DNA of 64,000 bases from Luteimonas sp. S4-F44 (GCF_022637415.1 NZ_CP093340.1:744001-808000); one strand, 5' to 3'. Counted from the first letter of the stretch, positions 30,906 through 39,663 are shown. The notes: generated from the sequence alone by a model not told the origin. A program made the numbers and translations.

Positions 30906-32219
30906 ATGCCCCAGGGGCTCCCCAACCGTATCCGCGATGCGTTCACGTTCCAGGCGGTCATCGCTGGTATGACGCTGATCGTATGCATCCTGGCCGCGGC
31001 GCTGGTCGGCCGTGAGGTCGCGGCGCGCCATTGGCTGCGCGCCGAGGCCGAGGCCTACTGGCGTGCACGCACGACGGACGCGGCCTATCCACCGCCGTTC
31101 GGCGCCAACATGCAGGGCTACTTCGTCCCCAGTGGTGGTGGTGCCTGGGACAGCATCGTCAGCGGCGACCGGGCGGTCGCCAGTCTGATCTGGTTCAAGG
31201 ATGCGCCCGAGGGCTTCTCGCAGCGCCGCGACATCAGTGGCGTGCTGCTGGTGGACCGGCGCGAGGCCGGCACGCTATATCTGGCGGTGTCGATGGGTCT
31301 GTTCGACCGCATGCTGGCCCTGGCCGCGGGCGGGCTGATCGTATTGACGGTCGGCACGATCTTCATCGTGTCGTGGCTGACCTACCGCACGTCCAAGCGG
31401 ATGGTGCTGCCGATCCACCAACTCGCCGTCGAGGTCGGCCGCTGGAACCCCGCCGGCGACGAGGATGGGATGCCGCCGCCGCTGGAGTCGCGCGAGGGCG
31501 GCGGCCGCGAGGCGCAGGCACTGTCGAGCGCGCTGCACGGACTGGGCGAGCGCATCGCCTCGTTCGTGCGCCGCGAGCGCGAATTCACCCGCGATGCCAG
31601 CCACGAGCTGCGCACCCCGCTCACGGTGATCCGCGTCGCCAGCGATATGATCGCCGCCGATCCGTCGACGCCTCCCCATCAGCAGCGTCCGCTGCTGCGC
31701 ATCCGCCGCGCCAGCCAGGACATGGAAGCGGTCATCGACGCCCTGCTGGTGCTCGCGCGCGAGCGCGGGGTGATGCCGCAAAGCGAAGTGTTCGAGGTCG
31801 CAGCGGTCGTCGACGAAGAGGTCGAGAAGGTCCGGCCGATGTTCGATGCCAAGCACCTGGGATTGCGGGTCGACCTGCAGGCCAGCCCGCGACTGGAGGC
31901 GCCGCCACGCGTGCTCGGGGTGATGCTCGGTCATCTGCTGCGCAATGCCTGGGCGTTCACCGAGAAAGGCGAAGTCGTCGTGGTGGTGGCCGAGGATCGC
32001 ATCGTCGTGCGCGATACCGGCATCGGCATGACGCACGAGGTGCTGCAGCGGGTCCACGAACCGTTCTACCGGGTCGATCCGTTCGGCCAGGCCGGCAAGG
32101 GCATCGGCCTGTCCATCGTGCGCCGGCTGGGCACCCGCTTCGGCTGGCCGGTGAGCCTGGACAGCACGCCCGGCGAGGGCACCACGGTGACGATCAAGTT
32201 GACGCGCCCGGCTGGCTGA
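30906..32219 (+). CDS. Membrane sensor histidine kinase
   Basis: Sensor kinase of 437 residues from ATG 30906. Membrane helices at about 17-38 (FQAVIAGMTLIVCILAAALVG) and 140-160 (AGGLIVLTVGTIFIVSW) flank a small periplasmic domain of about 100 residues with GYFVPSGGGAWDSIV. A HAMP-like linker leads to the HisKA box FTRDASHELRTPLTVIR with His233. The ATPase has HLLRNAWAFTEKG (N box), VRDTGIGM (G1) and GKGIGLSIVRRL (G2). The N box ends in AWAFTEKG rather than the commonest NAIKFT form. It is the cognate partner of the preceding regulator by adjacency. The signal is unknown. Confidence 0.94.
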   Translation: MPQGLPNRIRDAFTFQAVIAGMTLIVCILAAALVGREVAARHWLRAEAEAYWRARTTDAAYPPPFGANMQGYFVPSGGGAWDSIVSGDRAVASLIWFKDAPEGFSQRRDISGVLLVDRREAGTLYLAVSMGLFDRMLALAAGGLIVLTVGTIFIVSWLTYRTSKRMVLPIHQLAVEVGRWNPAGDEDGMPPPLESREGGGREAQALSSALHGLGERIASFVRREREFTRDASHELRTPLTVIRVASDMIAADPSTPPHQQRPLLRIRRASQDMEAVIDALLVLARERGVMPQSEVFEVAAVVDEEVEKVRPMFDAKHLGLRVDLQASPRLEAPPRVLGVMLGHLLRNAWAFTEKGEVVVVVAEDRIVVRDTGIGMTHEVLQRVHEPFYRVDPFGQAGKGIGLSIVRRLGTRFGWPVSLDSTPGEGTTVTIKLTRPAG

Positions 32220-32327
32220 GCCTGCGTCCACTGGACCTGCACGCGGCATGATAATGAGTGCGCACACCGGTCAACTGCGGCCGGCCTGATGCGTTACCCC
32301 GTCATACCGCCCATCGAAGATGCCTGC

Positions 32328-33857
32328 ATGTCGAGCCGTGCCAAGCCCAAGTCCGTGTCCCGTCGCCGTGGTCCGGCGCGCATTGTGCCCATCGTCGTGG
32401 GAATCGCCGTCGTCGCCGCGGGGCTGTGGTGGTGGACCGGGCGCAGCAGCGAGGGCGCCGAGTCGGCCTACCGCACCACGCTGGTCGAACGCGGCGACAT
32501 CCGCGTCGCGATCTCGGCGACCGGCACCCTCAGCGCGACCTCGACGGTGACCGTCGGCAGCCAGATCTCCGGGCAGATCACCGACGTGCTGGTCGATTTC
32601 AACGACAAGGTCGTCAAGGACCAGATCATCGCGCGCATCGATCCGAGCAGCTACCAGGCGCAGATCGAGCAGGGCAGCGCGCAGATCGCTTCGGCGCGGG
32701 CGTCGTTGGCGCAGGCGCAGGCGACCCTGGAGAACGCCGAGCTCGACTATCGCCGCAAGGCCGACCTGGGCACCCAGCGGCTGGTCGCGCAGAGCGACGT
32801 CGACCTGGCCAAGGCCGCGCTCGACCAGGCACGCGCCCAGGTCGCCTCGATGCAGGCGCAGATCCGCCAGCAGACCGCGGCGACGCAGACCACGCGGGTC
32901 AACCTGGACCGCACAGTGATCCGCTCCCCGGTGGACGGGGTGGTGCTGCTGCGCTCGATCGAGCCCGGGCAGACGGTGGCCGCGAGCATGACGGCGCCCG
33001 AGCTGTTCCAGATCGCCGAGGACCTGGCGAAGATGCGCATCGAGCTGTCGGTCGACGAATCGGACATCGGCCAGGTGCGCGCCGGGCAGACGGTCAACTT
33101 CACCGCCGACGCTTTCCCCGATCGCCAGTTCCGCGGCGTGGTCGAGCAGGTCCGGCTGTCGGCGACGACCACCAACAACGTGGTCACCTATCCAGTGGTG
33201 GTGACCGTCGACAACAGCGACGGCACGCTGCTGCCGGGACTGACGGTCAATGCCGAGATCGAAGTCAGCAACCGCCGTAACGTGCTCAAGGTGGCCAGCG
33301 CCGCGACACGCTACAAGCCGGCCGATGCGGCGCAGATCGCGATGGCGGCGCCCTCGGGCGCCCCCGGCGGCGGGCTGGCGGCGGACCTCGAGGCCGCAGC
33401 CGCAGATCTCGAGTTGACTGCATCGCAGCGGGCTGCGTTCGACGCGGCGCTGACCGCCATGCGCGCGCGCCAGCAGGACCGCCAGCAGGCCGGGGCGCAA
33501 CGCGCACCCGCGGGCGGGCGTGGTCCGGCGGCAGGCGGCCCCGGCGGCGGACCGGGTGGCGGGGCGCGCGCGCTCGATCCCCGCCTGCAGGCGCAGATCC
33601 GCCAGCGCATGACCGAGCGGGTCCAGCAGGAGTTCGCCGGCTTCACCGCGCAGCTCGACGACACCCAGCGCGCGCAATGGCAGCGCACGCTGGCTTCGCT
33701 CGTGGGCGCGACGCGGACCACCCTCTATCGCCTGGTCGACGGGCAGCGCGAGGCGGTGCCGGTGCGCATCGGCGCCAGCGATGGCAGCAGCGTCGAGATC
33801 TCCGGTCCGTTGGCCGAGGGCGATGCGATCGTCATCGGCGAACGCGCGCCGCGATGA
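32328..33857 (+). CDS. MacA-like periplasmic adaptor with a helical LTxxQ-type insert
   Basis: Membrane-fusion protein of 509 residues, about 100 longer than usual MacA. Start ATG 32328 places a membrane anchor at about 19-36; ATG 32289 would add 13 residues. The lipoyl/barrel-sandwich half shows GDIRVAISATGTLSATSTVTVGSQISGQI, a coiled hairpin of Gln/Ala-rich repeats follows (about 110-190), then TVIRSPVDGVVLLRSIEPGQTVAAS. After the beta-barrel (to about 335, VASAATRYKP) an Ala/Gly/Gln-rich insert of about 130 residues intervenes. It has LTASQ (363-367) and LDDTQ (443-447) helices, before the membrane-proximal end YRLVDGQREAVPVRIGASDG. The stop overlaps the ATPase start (ATGA). Confidence 0.93.
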   Translation: MSSRAKPKSVSRRRGPARIVPIVVGIAVVAAGLWWWTGRSSEGAESAYRTTLVERGDIRVAISATGTLSATSTVTVGSQISGQITDVLVDFNDKVVKDQIIARIDPSSYQAQIEQGSAQIASARASLAQAQATLENAELDYRRKADLGTQRLVAQSDVDLAKAALDQARAQVASMQAQIRQQTAATQTTRVNLDRTVIRSPVDGVVLLRSIEPGQTVAASMTAPELFQIAEDLAKMRIELSVDESDIGQVRAGQTVNFTADAFPDRQFRGVVEQVRLSATTTNNVVTYPVVVTVDNSDGTLLPGLTVNAEIEVSNRRNVLKVASAATRYKPADAAQIAMAAPSGAPGGGLAADLEAAAADLELTASQRAAFDAALTAMRARQQDRQQAGAQRAPAGGRGPAAGGPGGGPGGGARALDPRLQAQIRQRMTERVQQEFAGFTAQLDDTQRAQWQRTLASLVGATRTTLYRLVDGQREAVPVRIGASDGSSVEISGPLAEGDAIVIGERAPR

Positions 33858-34627
33858 GGACGTCCGCTCCGGTGCCTGCGGCGGCGCCCGTCATCGAGAC
33901 CCGCGCGCTCAAGAAGATCTACGCCGAAGGCAGCGAGGCGGAGGTCGTGGCCTTGCGCGGGGTCGACCTGCTCATCCGGCGCGGCGAGTTCGTTGCGATC
34001 ATGGGGCCGTCGGGGTCGGGCAAGTCGACGTTGATGAATCTCATCGGCTGCCTCGACACGCCCAGCGACGGCGTCTATCTGTGCGATGGCGTCGATGTCG
34101 CGACGCTCGACCGCGAAGCGTTGGCGGCCCTGCGCCGCGACACGATCGGGTTCGTGTTCCAGGGCTTCAATCTGTTGCCGCGGATGAGCGCGCTCGACAA
34201 CGTGGCGATGCCGCTGGGCTATGCGCGCGTGCCGCCGGCCGACCGGCGGGCGCGGGCGCAGGCCGCACTCGAGGCGGTCGGGCTGGGCGCGCGGACTGCG
34301 CATCGGCCCAGCGAGTTGTCCGGCGGCCAGCAGCAGCGCGTCGCGATCGCGCGTGCGCTGATCAACCGGCCTCCAGTGCTGCTCGCCGACGAGCCGACCG
34401 GCGCGCTCGACACCCGCACCGGCGAAGAGATCCTCGCGCTGTTCAAGCAACTGCGCGATGACGGCCATACCGTGGTGCTGATCACGCACGACCCCGAGGT
34501 CGCCGCGCATGCCGACCGCACCTATGTGATGCGCGATGGCGAGCTGCATGAAGAGCCGCGTTTCGGGGGAGCGGACGCCGATCCTGATGCCGGACCCTCG
34601 AGCCAGCGGCCGGGGGTGGGGCCATGA
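33854..34627 (+). CDS. ABC transporter ATP-binding protein (MacB/LolD type)
   Basis: ATPase of 257 residues. Walker [11 protein letters not shown]-loop in [23 protein letters not shown], signature [15 protein letters not shown], Walker [13 protein letters not shown] and H-loop [18 protein letters not shown] are all intact. The [16 protein letters not shown] wording and [10 protein letters not shown] start are typical of the MacB/LolD/FtsE branch. Start ATG 33854 overlaps the adaptor stop; its stop overlaps the permease ATG (ATGA). The last ~20 residues are a family-atypical acidic/Pro tail. It powers the exporter formed with the adaptor and the permease. Confidence 0.96.
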   Translation: MRTSAPVPAAAPVIETRALKKIYAEGSEAEVVALRGVDLLIRRGEFVAIMGPSGSGKSTLMNLIGCLDTPSDGVYLCDGVDVATLDREALAALRRDTIGFVFQGFNLLPRMSALDNVAMPLGYARVPPADRRARAQAALEAVGLGARTAHRPSELSGGQQQRVAIARALINRPPVLLADEPTGALDTRTGEEILALFKQLRDDGHTVVLITHDPEVAAHADRTYVMRDGELHEEPRFGGADADPDAGPSSQRPGVGP

Positions 34628-35862
34628 ACTTCCTCGACGTCCTGCGCACGGCGATCTTCGCGCTGCGCGGCAACTGGATGCGCAGCGCGCTGACGTCGCT
34701 GGGCGTGATCATCGGCATCGCCGCGGTCATCGTCATGGTGTCGGTAGGGCAGGGCACCCAGGCCGAGATCGATCGCCAACTGTCGGGCCTGGGCGCGCAG
34801 AAGCTCGACATCGGCCCGAGCGCCGGCCGCTCGCCGGGCGGCGCGCGCATGAGCGCGTCGAGCTTCTTCACCCTCAACGAGGGCGACATCGACGCGATCC
34901 GCCAGGAGATCCCGGAGGTGCAGTACATCTCCGGTTCGCTGCGCGGCAGCAGCCAGGTGGTCTACGCCGAACGCAACTGGAACAGCAGCTGGCGCGGCGT
35001 CCAGCCCGATTTCCTGGAGATCAATGGCTGGACGATCGCCAATGGCAGCGGCTTCGAGCCCCAGCACTTCACCGGCGCCGAGCGCGTGGTCCTGCTCGGC
35101 GAGACCGTGCGCCGGGAACTGTTCGGCGAGGCCACCGGCGTCGGCGAGCAGGTGCGCATCGGCCGGACGATCTTCACGGTGCTCGGCACCCTCGACAGCA
35201 AGGGATTGAGCGGCTTCGGCAGCGACCAGGACGAGATCCTGATCGTGCCGCTGGACACCGCGCGCCGGCGCCTGATGGGCGCGATGGGGCTGCCGGCCGG
35301 CGCGGTCATGGATGTCTCGCTGACCGTCGCCGATGCCGGCGATCTGGGCTATGTGCAGAACGAGGTGGAGTCACTGCTGCGCCAGCGCCACCGGATCGGC
35401 CCCGGCGAGCCGGACGACTTCCAGGTGCGCAACGTCTCGCAGCTGGTCGCCACCCGCAACCAGACCACGAGGCAGATGTCGTGGCTGCTCGGCGCGGTCG
35501 CGACGATCTCGCTGATCGTCGGCGGCATCGGCATCATGAACATCATGCTGGTCTCGGTGACCGAGCGGATCCGCGAGATCGGCCTGCGCATGGCGGTCGG
35601 CGCCGGGCCTTCGGACATCCGCCGCCAGTTCCTGGCCGAAGCGATGCTGCTGTCGCTGGGCGGCGGGGTGCTGGGCATCGCGCTGGGCGTGATCGGCGCG
35701 TTGCTGGTGGGGCACTACAACAGCGAGTTGCCGATCCAGCTCAACGGCAACGTGGTCGCGCTGGCGGCCGGGTTCTCGGTCGCGACCGGCCTGTTCTTCG
35801 GCTACTACCCGGCGCGCAAGGCCTCCGAGCTCGATCCGATCGAGGCGCTGCGTCAGCAGTGA
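34624..35862 (+). CDS. ABC transporter permease (MacB type)
   Basis: Permease of 412 residues with the MacB architecture. Membrane helix 1 lies at about 20-45 (RSALTSLGVIIGIAAVIVMVSVG). A large periplasmic domain (about 46-285) carries LLGETVRRELFG and VLGTLDSKGLSGFGSDQDE. Three C-terminal helices follow: MSWLLGAVATISLIVGGIGIMNIMLVSVTERIREIGLRMAVGA in the FtsX motif, LLSLGGGVLGIALGVIGALL, and VALAAGFSVATGLFFGYYPARKASELDPIEALR. ATPase and permease are separate chains here, unlike fused E. coli MacB. No TolC gene is nearby. Likely substrates are peptides or siderophore-like compounds, an inference from the family. Confidence 0.95.
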   Translation: MNFLDVLRTAIFALRGNWMRSALTSLGVIIGIAAVIVMVSVGQGTQAEIDRQLSGLGAQKLDIGPSAGRSPGGARMSASSFFTLNEGDIDAIRQEIPEVQYISGSLRGSSQVVYAERNWNSSWRGVQPDFLEINGWTIANGSGFEPQHFTGAERVVLLGETVRRELFGEATGVGEQVRIGRTIFTVLGTLDSKGLSGFGSDQDEILIVPLDTARRRLMGAMGLPAGAVMDVSLTVADAGDLGYVQNEVESLLRQRHRIGPGEPDDFQVRNVSQLVATRNQTTRQMSWLLGAVATISLIVGGIGIMNIMLVSVTERIREIGLRMAVGAGPSDIRRQFLAEAMLLSLGGGVLGIALGVIGALLVGHYNSELPIQLNGNVVALAAGFSVATGLFFGYYPARKASELDPIEALRQQ

Positions 35863-36159
35863 GTCGCGGCGCGGTTGGGGCGTGGCGGCATGACGGGCAC
35901 CGTGCCAGGGGGCGCGTGTCGGCGTAGCCGCCAACGTGCCGTCACCGTTGCTGTGCGAGACGCCGCTGCGCCTGTCCGATGCGCTGCAACGCGGCGCGTG
36001 GCGCCGTGCCCGGTGCAGACAGCCGGCGCGGTCATGAATACGACCTGCGTTCCGCATAGGGTCGGTCCCAGATTGAGCGCGCCGGCGAGGTCCGCGACAG
36101 TGCACGCGTCCGCCCCGATTTGAGTGGGGCCCGCCAACTGTTCTTCCGGAGGTAGCGAG
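35863..36159. other. Intergenic spacer without a recognised gene
   Basis: These 297 bases separate the exporter operon from the LysM gene. Open frames exist on both strands (35875-36123 plus, 35853-36194 minus), but their translations are low-complexity, rich in Arg/Ala/Pro, and lack domains or a ribosome-binding site. The only clear element is GGAGGT at 36149-36154, six bases before the LysM start. Nothing else is supported. Confidence 0.5.
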
Positions 36160-36825
36160 ATGACCGCGATCGGCAGCACTTCATCCCATTCCATTGGCTG
36201 GGGCGATACCCTCAGCGCGCTGGCCGTCCGCTACGGCACGTCGGTGGACGCGCTGATGTCGGCCAACCGCCAGATCACCGATCCGAACAAGATCTACGCC
36301 GGCGACACGCTGCATATTCCCGGCGCGAACGACGGTGGGATGGGCACGCAGGGGACCGGCGGCGTCGGTGGCGCGGGCGCGGTCAGCGATACCGATGCGA
36401 TCGATCCGCGCAATCCGGCCGCGATCGCCGAGCAGTTCATTGGCCGCAACGCAGGCGAACTCAAGTACAGCAACGAGCTCCCGATGGAGTCGTGGGTGCC
36501 CGACAATGTCAACTGCGCGAACTTCGTCTCGGCAGTGCTGCAGAAGGCCGGGGTCATCGATGCCAGCCAGGCCAGCGCCGCGGTCGACCAGTTGGCCAGC
36601 AACCTCAAAGGTGACGGCTGGAAAACCGTGTCGCTGGCCGATGCCAAGCCCGGCGATGTGGTGCTGATGCAGAAGAACGGCCAGTCGCATGTGGTGCTGT
36701 TCGCCGGCTTCGAGGGCGGCAAGCCGAAGTTCATTGGCTCCAACAACATCAATGCTGACGGCTCCCAGCAGATCAGCTGGGGCGGCGCGTCGGGCGACTA
36801 CGAGATCATTACCCCGCCGCGCTGA
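36160..36825 (+). CDS. LysM protein with C-terminal NlpC/P60- or CHAP-like cysteine hydrolase domain
   Basis: Protein of 221 residues. ATG 36160 follows a strong GGAGGT ribosome-binding site. Residues 10-52 are a LysM domain (HSIGWGDTLSALAVRYGTSV...PNKIYAGDTLHIPG), which binds peptidoglycan. A Gly-rich linker (55-75) leads to a cysteine peptidase-like domain: NVNCANFVSAVLQKAG with Cys119, KPGDVVLMQ, and SHVVLFAGF with His177, the usual Cys-His pair of NlpC/P60 and CHAP enzymes. No Sec signal peptide, Tat motif, lipobox or membrane helix is present, odd for a wall hydrolase. It could be a secreted effector, a phage-derived lysin or a moonlighting cytosolic protein; the sequence does not decide. 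Confidence 0.85.
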   Translation: MTAIGSTSSHSIGWGDTLSALAVRYGTSVDALMSANRQITDPNKIYAGDTLHIPGANDGGMGTQGTGGVGGAGAVSDTDAIDPRNPAAIAEQFIGRNAGELKYSNELPMESWVPDNVNCANFVSAVLQKAGVIDASQASAAVDQLASNLKGDGWKTVSLADAKPGDVVLMQKNGQSHVVLFAGFEGGKPKFIGSNNINADGSQQISWGGASGDYEIITPPR

Positions 36826-36841
36826 TGCGCAATTCCGAACG

Positions 36842-36871
36842 CACCGAGGCCGGCATTCGCCGGCCTCGGTG
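36842..36871. terminator. Strong bidirectional hairpin between convergent genes
   Basis: CACCGAGGCCGGC (36842-36854) and GCCGGCCTCGGTG (36859-36871) form a perfect 13-bp stem with the four-base loop ATTC. It lies 16 bases after the LysM stop and 57 bases from the end of the convergent gene. There is no long T-run, so termination is inferred from position and stem strength. Confidence 0.65.
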
Positions 36872-36928
36872 TATGTGCGTCGTTCGTGCAAGCGCCCGAG
36901 CATTGCGTCGCGTGCGCATCCACCGGGG

Positions 36929-37447
36929 CTAGAACCCGAACAGCTGGCGTGGCGCCGCGTACGTCTGCGGCCACGTCAGCCAGGCCACATCCGACGGCCC
37001 GATCGCGTGGTCGAGCACCGTCCAGCGAGTCGCGGCGGTGGTCCCTTCCCTCGATGCGTCGTCGTCGGTCGGTGCATCCGACCGCGCGTCGCCGGTAGCG
37101 TCTGCGGGCGGCTGCGTGCGCAGCAGCGCCACGTAGACATCGGACATGCCACCTACTGCGGCGCGTTCAGCATAGGGTGTGCCGTCATAGTCAGGGCGGC
37201 CGCCACCGGGTGCGCGCAGCGTGCCCTGCAGGAACGCCCAGTTGCCCAGTCGGTCCAGGCGCTCGATGTCGAGCACGACCCGGTCGCCGAGCGCGTCCCG
37301 CAGCGGCGCGGTGGCAGCATCGAGCAAGGCCTCGTAGCCCGGAGCACCTGGGCGCTGCGGGACGACGGTCGATTGGGCGAAGGCATGTGGCATGGGAGCT
37401 CCCAGGGTCAGCGCGGCCAGCAGGCCGGCGGCGAGGCGGAGGCGCAT
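36929..37447 (-). CDS. Small exported protein of unknown function
   Basis: Protein of 172 residues with a Sec signal peptide (MRLRLAAGLLAALTLG...HAFA, cleavage before QS at about 25). The mature part has a repeated family pattern seen widely in proteobacteria: an initial LLDAATAPLRDALGDRV helix, VVLDIERLDRLGNWAFLQGTLRAPGG, PDYDGTPYAERA, ALLR and the terminal WTVLDHAIGPSDVAWLTWPQTYAAPRQLFGF. It probably folds into a small periplasmic beta-rich domain. The central Asp/Thr-rich stretch looks like a flexible loop. It is convergent with the LysM hydrolase and separated from it by a strong hairpin. No function is known to me. Confidence 0.85.
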   Translation of the reverse strand: MRLRLAAGLLAALTLGAPMPHAFAQSTVVPQRPGAPGYEALLDAATAPLRDALGDRVVLDIERLDRLGNWAFLQGTLRAPGGGRPDYDGTPYAERAAVGGMSDVYVALLRTQPPADATGDARSDAPTDDDASREGTTAATRWTVLDHAIGPSDVAWLTWPQTYAAPRQLFGF

Positions 37448-37515
37448 GGTCGTGCTCCGGGGCGGATCGGTGCAGTTTCGCCGAGTGCGTATTCGGACCG
37501 GGTGAACGCCGGGTA

Positions 37516-38223
37516 TCAGCGGACCAGGTAGGGCCCAATGATCTCGCGCCACAGCGCATAGCCGGCGGCGTTCATGTGCAGGCGATCTTCGATGAACAAC
37601 TCCTCGCGCGGCACGCCGTTCGCATCCAGCATCGGGGTGAAGACGTCGATATAGGCGACATTGCGCTGAGTCGCGGCCCAGGCGCGCAGTGCGTCGTTGG
37701 CCTCGCGCTGGACGCCCAGCAGGTTCGCGCGCAATGGGCTGGGCTTGATGCCGAGCAGCGCGATCTGGGTGCCGGGCAGTTCGGCGTGGACGCGCCGGAC
37801 GAAGACCTGCGTGTCGGCCAGCACCTGCTGTGCAGATCGGCCGTCGGCGGTGTCGTTGTCGCCGGCGTAGAGCACGATCTGGCGCGGACGGTAGCGCAGC
37901 GCGATCTCGTCGGCGTACCACACCGAATCGCGCACCTGCGAGCCGCCGAAACCGCGGTTAAGCACCGGAACGTCGGGGAAGTCCGTCGCCAGCGTGTCCC
38001 AGAAGCGCACTGACGAGCTGCCGGTGAACACCACTGGCCGCTCCGGCGGCGGCGTCGCGGCGTCCTGGGCGGCAAACCGGGCCATGTCGGCCGCCCACTC
38101 GGGCGACGACACCGGGTCGAGGCCGGCGGTGAAATTGCGCGAACTGGCGCAGGCGGCCAACAGCAGAGCGGCGAGCGAGAGGGCGGCGACGGCGCGGACA
38201 CGGGCGAAAAGCAGAGCATGCAT
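37516..38223 (-). CDS. SGNH/GDSL-family lipoprotein hydrolase
   Basis: Protein of 235 residues with a lipoprotein signal (LLLAAC, lipid Cys25). The SGNH blocks are in order: block I FTGSSSVRFWDTL with the likely nucleophile Ser70, block II NRGFGGSQVRD, block III YAGDNDTADG, and block V DRLHMNAAGYALW with the Asp-His pair. This is an envelope-anchored esterase or lipase-like hydrolase acting on acyl or acetyl esters; the substrate is unknown. It lies 68 bases from the exported protein gene on the same strand and divergent from dgkA, with a 223-base spacer. Confidence 0.93.
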   Translation of the reverse strand: MHALLFARVRAVAALSLAALLLAACASSRNFTAGLDPVSSPEWAADMARFAAQDAATPPPERPVVFTGSSSVRFWDTLATDFPDVPVLNRGFGGSQVRDSVWYADEIALRYRPRQIVLYAGDNDTADGRSAQQVLADTQVFVRRVHAELPGTQIALLGIKPSPLRANLLGVQREANDALRAWAATQRNVAYIDVFTPMLDANGVPREELFIEDRLHMNAAGYALWREIIGPYLVR

Positions 38224-38446
38224 CGGAGACAGGACCGGGTTCGAACGAGCTGCAAGTCAAACAGCCCCTGTCGCGCGATGCAAACCACGGCCGGCCCGAG
38301 GCCCGGGATGTGGCAGAATCGCCCGGTCGCGACTGTCCCTCCCGATCCGGTCTGCCATGCTTTCGACCCACCCGCGGCCCGTGTTCCGCGTCCTGCCGGT
38401 GCGCATCCGGCGTTCGGCGACGGCTCGCCAGGCTCAGGCGTGAGCG

Positions 38447-38827
38447 ATGGCCGACGAGACCGGACACTGGCCGCGCGGGCCGGCACGCATGCTCAAAGCC
38501 ACGGTGTGGTCGTGCCAGGGACTGCGTGCTGCCTGGATGCACGAGTCCTCGTTCCGGCTCGAGGTCTGCCTGCTGGCGGTGCTCGCGCCGCTGGCCTTGT
38601 GGCTGGGCGCAAGCGGCGTGGAGCGGGCGCTGCTGCTCGGCAGCTGCCTGCTGGTGCTGGCAGTGGAGTTGTTGAACTCGGCGATCGAGGCGGTGATCGA
38701 GCGCTACGGCGCCGAGCACCACGCGCTCGCCGGACGGGCCAAGGACATGGGATCGGCCGCAGTGTTCGTGACGATGATCAATGTGGTGGCGGTATGGACG
38801 CTGATCCTGCTGCCGCGCTGGCTGTAG
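38447..38827 (+). CDS. dgkA: Diacylglycerol kinase DgkA
   Basis: Membrane lipid kinase of 126 residues with three helices. It has the conserved ATVWSCQGLRAAWMHESSFRLEV amphipathic start and the catalytic VELLNSAIEAVIERYG...HALAGRAKDMGSAAVF segment. It recycles diacylglycerol formed by osmoregulated glucan or LPS modification. ATG 38447 is the first start in frame after the 223-base spacer. Confidence 0.96.
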   Translation: MADETGHWPRGPARMLKATVWSCQGLRAAWMHESSFRLEVCLLAVLAPLALWLGASGVERALLLGSCLLVLAVELLNSAIEAVIERYGAEHHALAGRAKDMGSAAVFVTMINVVAVWTLILLPRWL

Positions 38828-38882
38828 ACGCCGCCGCGAGCCCCGCGGTGGCTGGACCCCAAACGAGGATGCCCTCCCCATG

Positions 38883-39659
38883 ATGGAACTGCTGACCGAC
38901 CCCCAGGTCTGGATCCTGCTGATCACGCTCAGTGCGATCGAGATCGTGCTCGGCATCGACAACCTGGTCTTCATCTCGATCGCTGTCGGCAAGCTGCCCG
39001 TCGAGAAGCGCGAATTCGCGCGCAAGTTCGGTATCGCCGTCGCCTGCGTCACGCGTATCGGCCTGCTGCTGACGCTGGCCTGGCTGGCGCGGCTGACCGA
39101 TCCGCTGTTCGAGCTGTTCGGCCGTGGCATCTCGGTGCGCGACCTGATCCTGATCCTCGGCGGCCTGTTCCTGATCGGGAAGGGCGCGATGGAGATCCGC
39201 GAGCAGCTCAAGGGCGAGGATCCCGAAGCCCACGGCAGCGTGGGCAAGGCGACGGCGTCGTTCGGTGCGGTGATTGCCCAGATCGCGGTCATCGACATCG
39301 TGTTCTCGCTCGACTCGGTGATCGCCGCGGTCGGCATGGCGGGCGAGTACGTGCCGGTGATGGTCTGCGCGATCCTGCTGGCGGTGACGGTGATGCTGTT
39401 GGCAGCGCAGCCGCTGGGCAAGTTCATCGACGCCAACCCGACGGTGAAGATGCTGGCGCTGGCCTTCATCGTGCTGATCGGTGTCTACCTGCTGCTCGAC
39501 GGGTTCGGCCTGCATATCCCCAAGGGCTACATCTACGGCTCGATGGGCTTCTCGGCGTTCGTTGAGATGCTCAATCTGTGGGCCAAGCGCAACGCGATGC
39601 GCAATCGCGGCGAGATGACCCCGCCGGTCGACGCGCCCACGCATCCGCTGCCGCGCTGA
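38883..39659 (+). CDS. TerC-family integral membrane protein
   Basis: Protein of 258 residues (259 if the preceding ATG at 38880 is used) with seven to eight helices. TerC hallmark acidic helices are present: [21 protein letters not shown] near the start and [19 protein letters not shown] in the middle, the metal-coordinating Asp/Asn pattern of manganese exporters (MeeF/Alx-type) and tellurium-resistance proteins. The family is thought to move Mn2+ or assist metalation of exported proteins. The 55-base leader shows no recognisable yybP-ykoY manganese riboswitch. Confidence 0.95.
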   Translation: MELLTDPQVWILLITLSAIEIVLGIDNLVFISIAVGKLPVEKREFARKFGIAVACVTRIGLLLTLAWLARLTDPLFELFGRGISVRDLILILGGLFLIGKGAMEIREQLKGEDPEAHGSVGKATASFGAVIAQIAVIDIVFSLDSVIAAVGMAGEYVPVMVCAILLAVTVMLLAAQPLGKFIDANPTVKMLALAFIVLIGVYLLLDGFGLHIPKGYIYGSMGFSAFVEMLNLWAKRNAMRNRGEMTPPVDAPTHPLPR

Positions 39660-39663
39660 TCCG

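Noticed and set aside
35853..36194. 113-codon minus-strand frame in the spacer before the LysM gene
   Set aside because: It overlaps both neighbouring genes, lacks a ribosome-binding site and has an erratic Arg/Ala/Thr-rich translation.
38228..38260. GGGTTCGAAC resembling a tRNA T-arm
   Set aside because: No acceptor, D or anticodon stems can be built around it in the spacer.
38828..38882. Possible yybP-ykoY manganese riboswitch before terC
   Set aside because: The leader is only 55 bases and lacks the conserved helices and loops; it has only a short GC hairpin.
38218..38883. 221-codon plus-strand frame covering dgkA
   Set aside because: dgkA in the other frame has complete family motifs; this frame translates to Arg/Gly/Ala-rich sequence with no domain.
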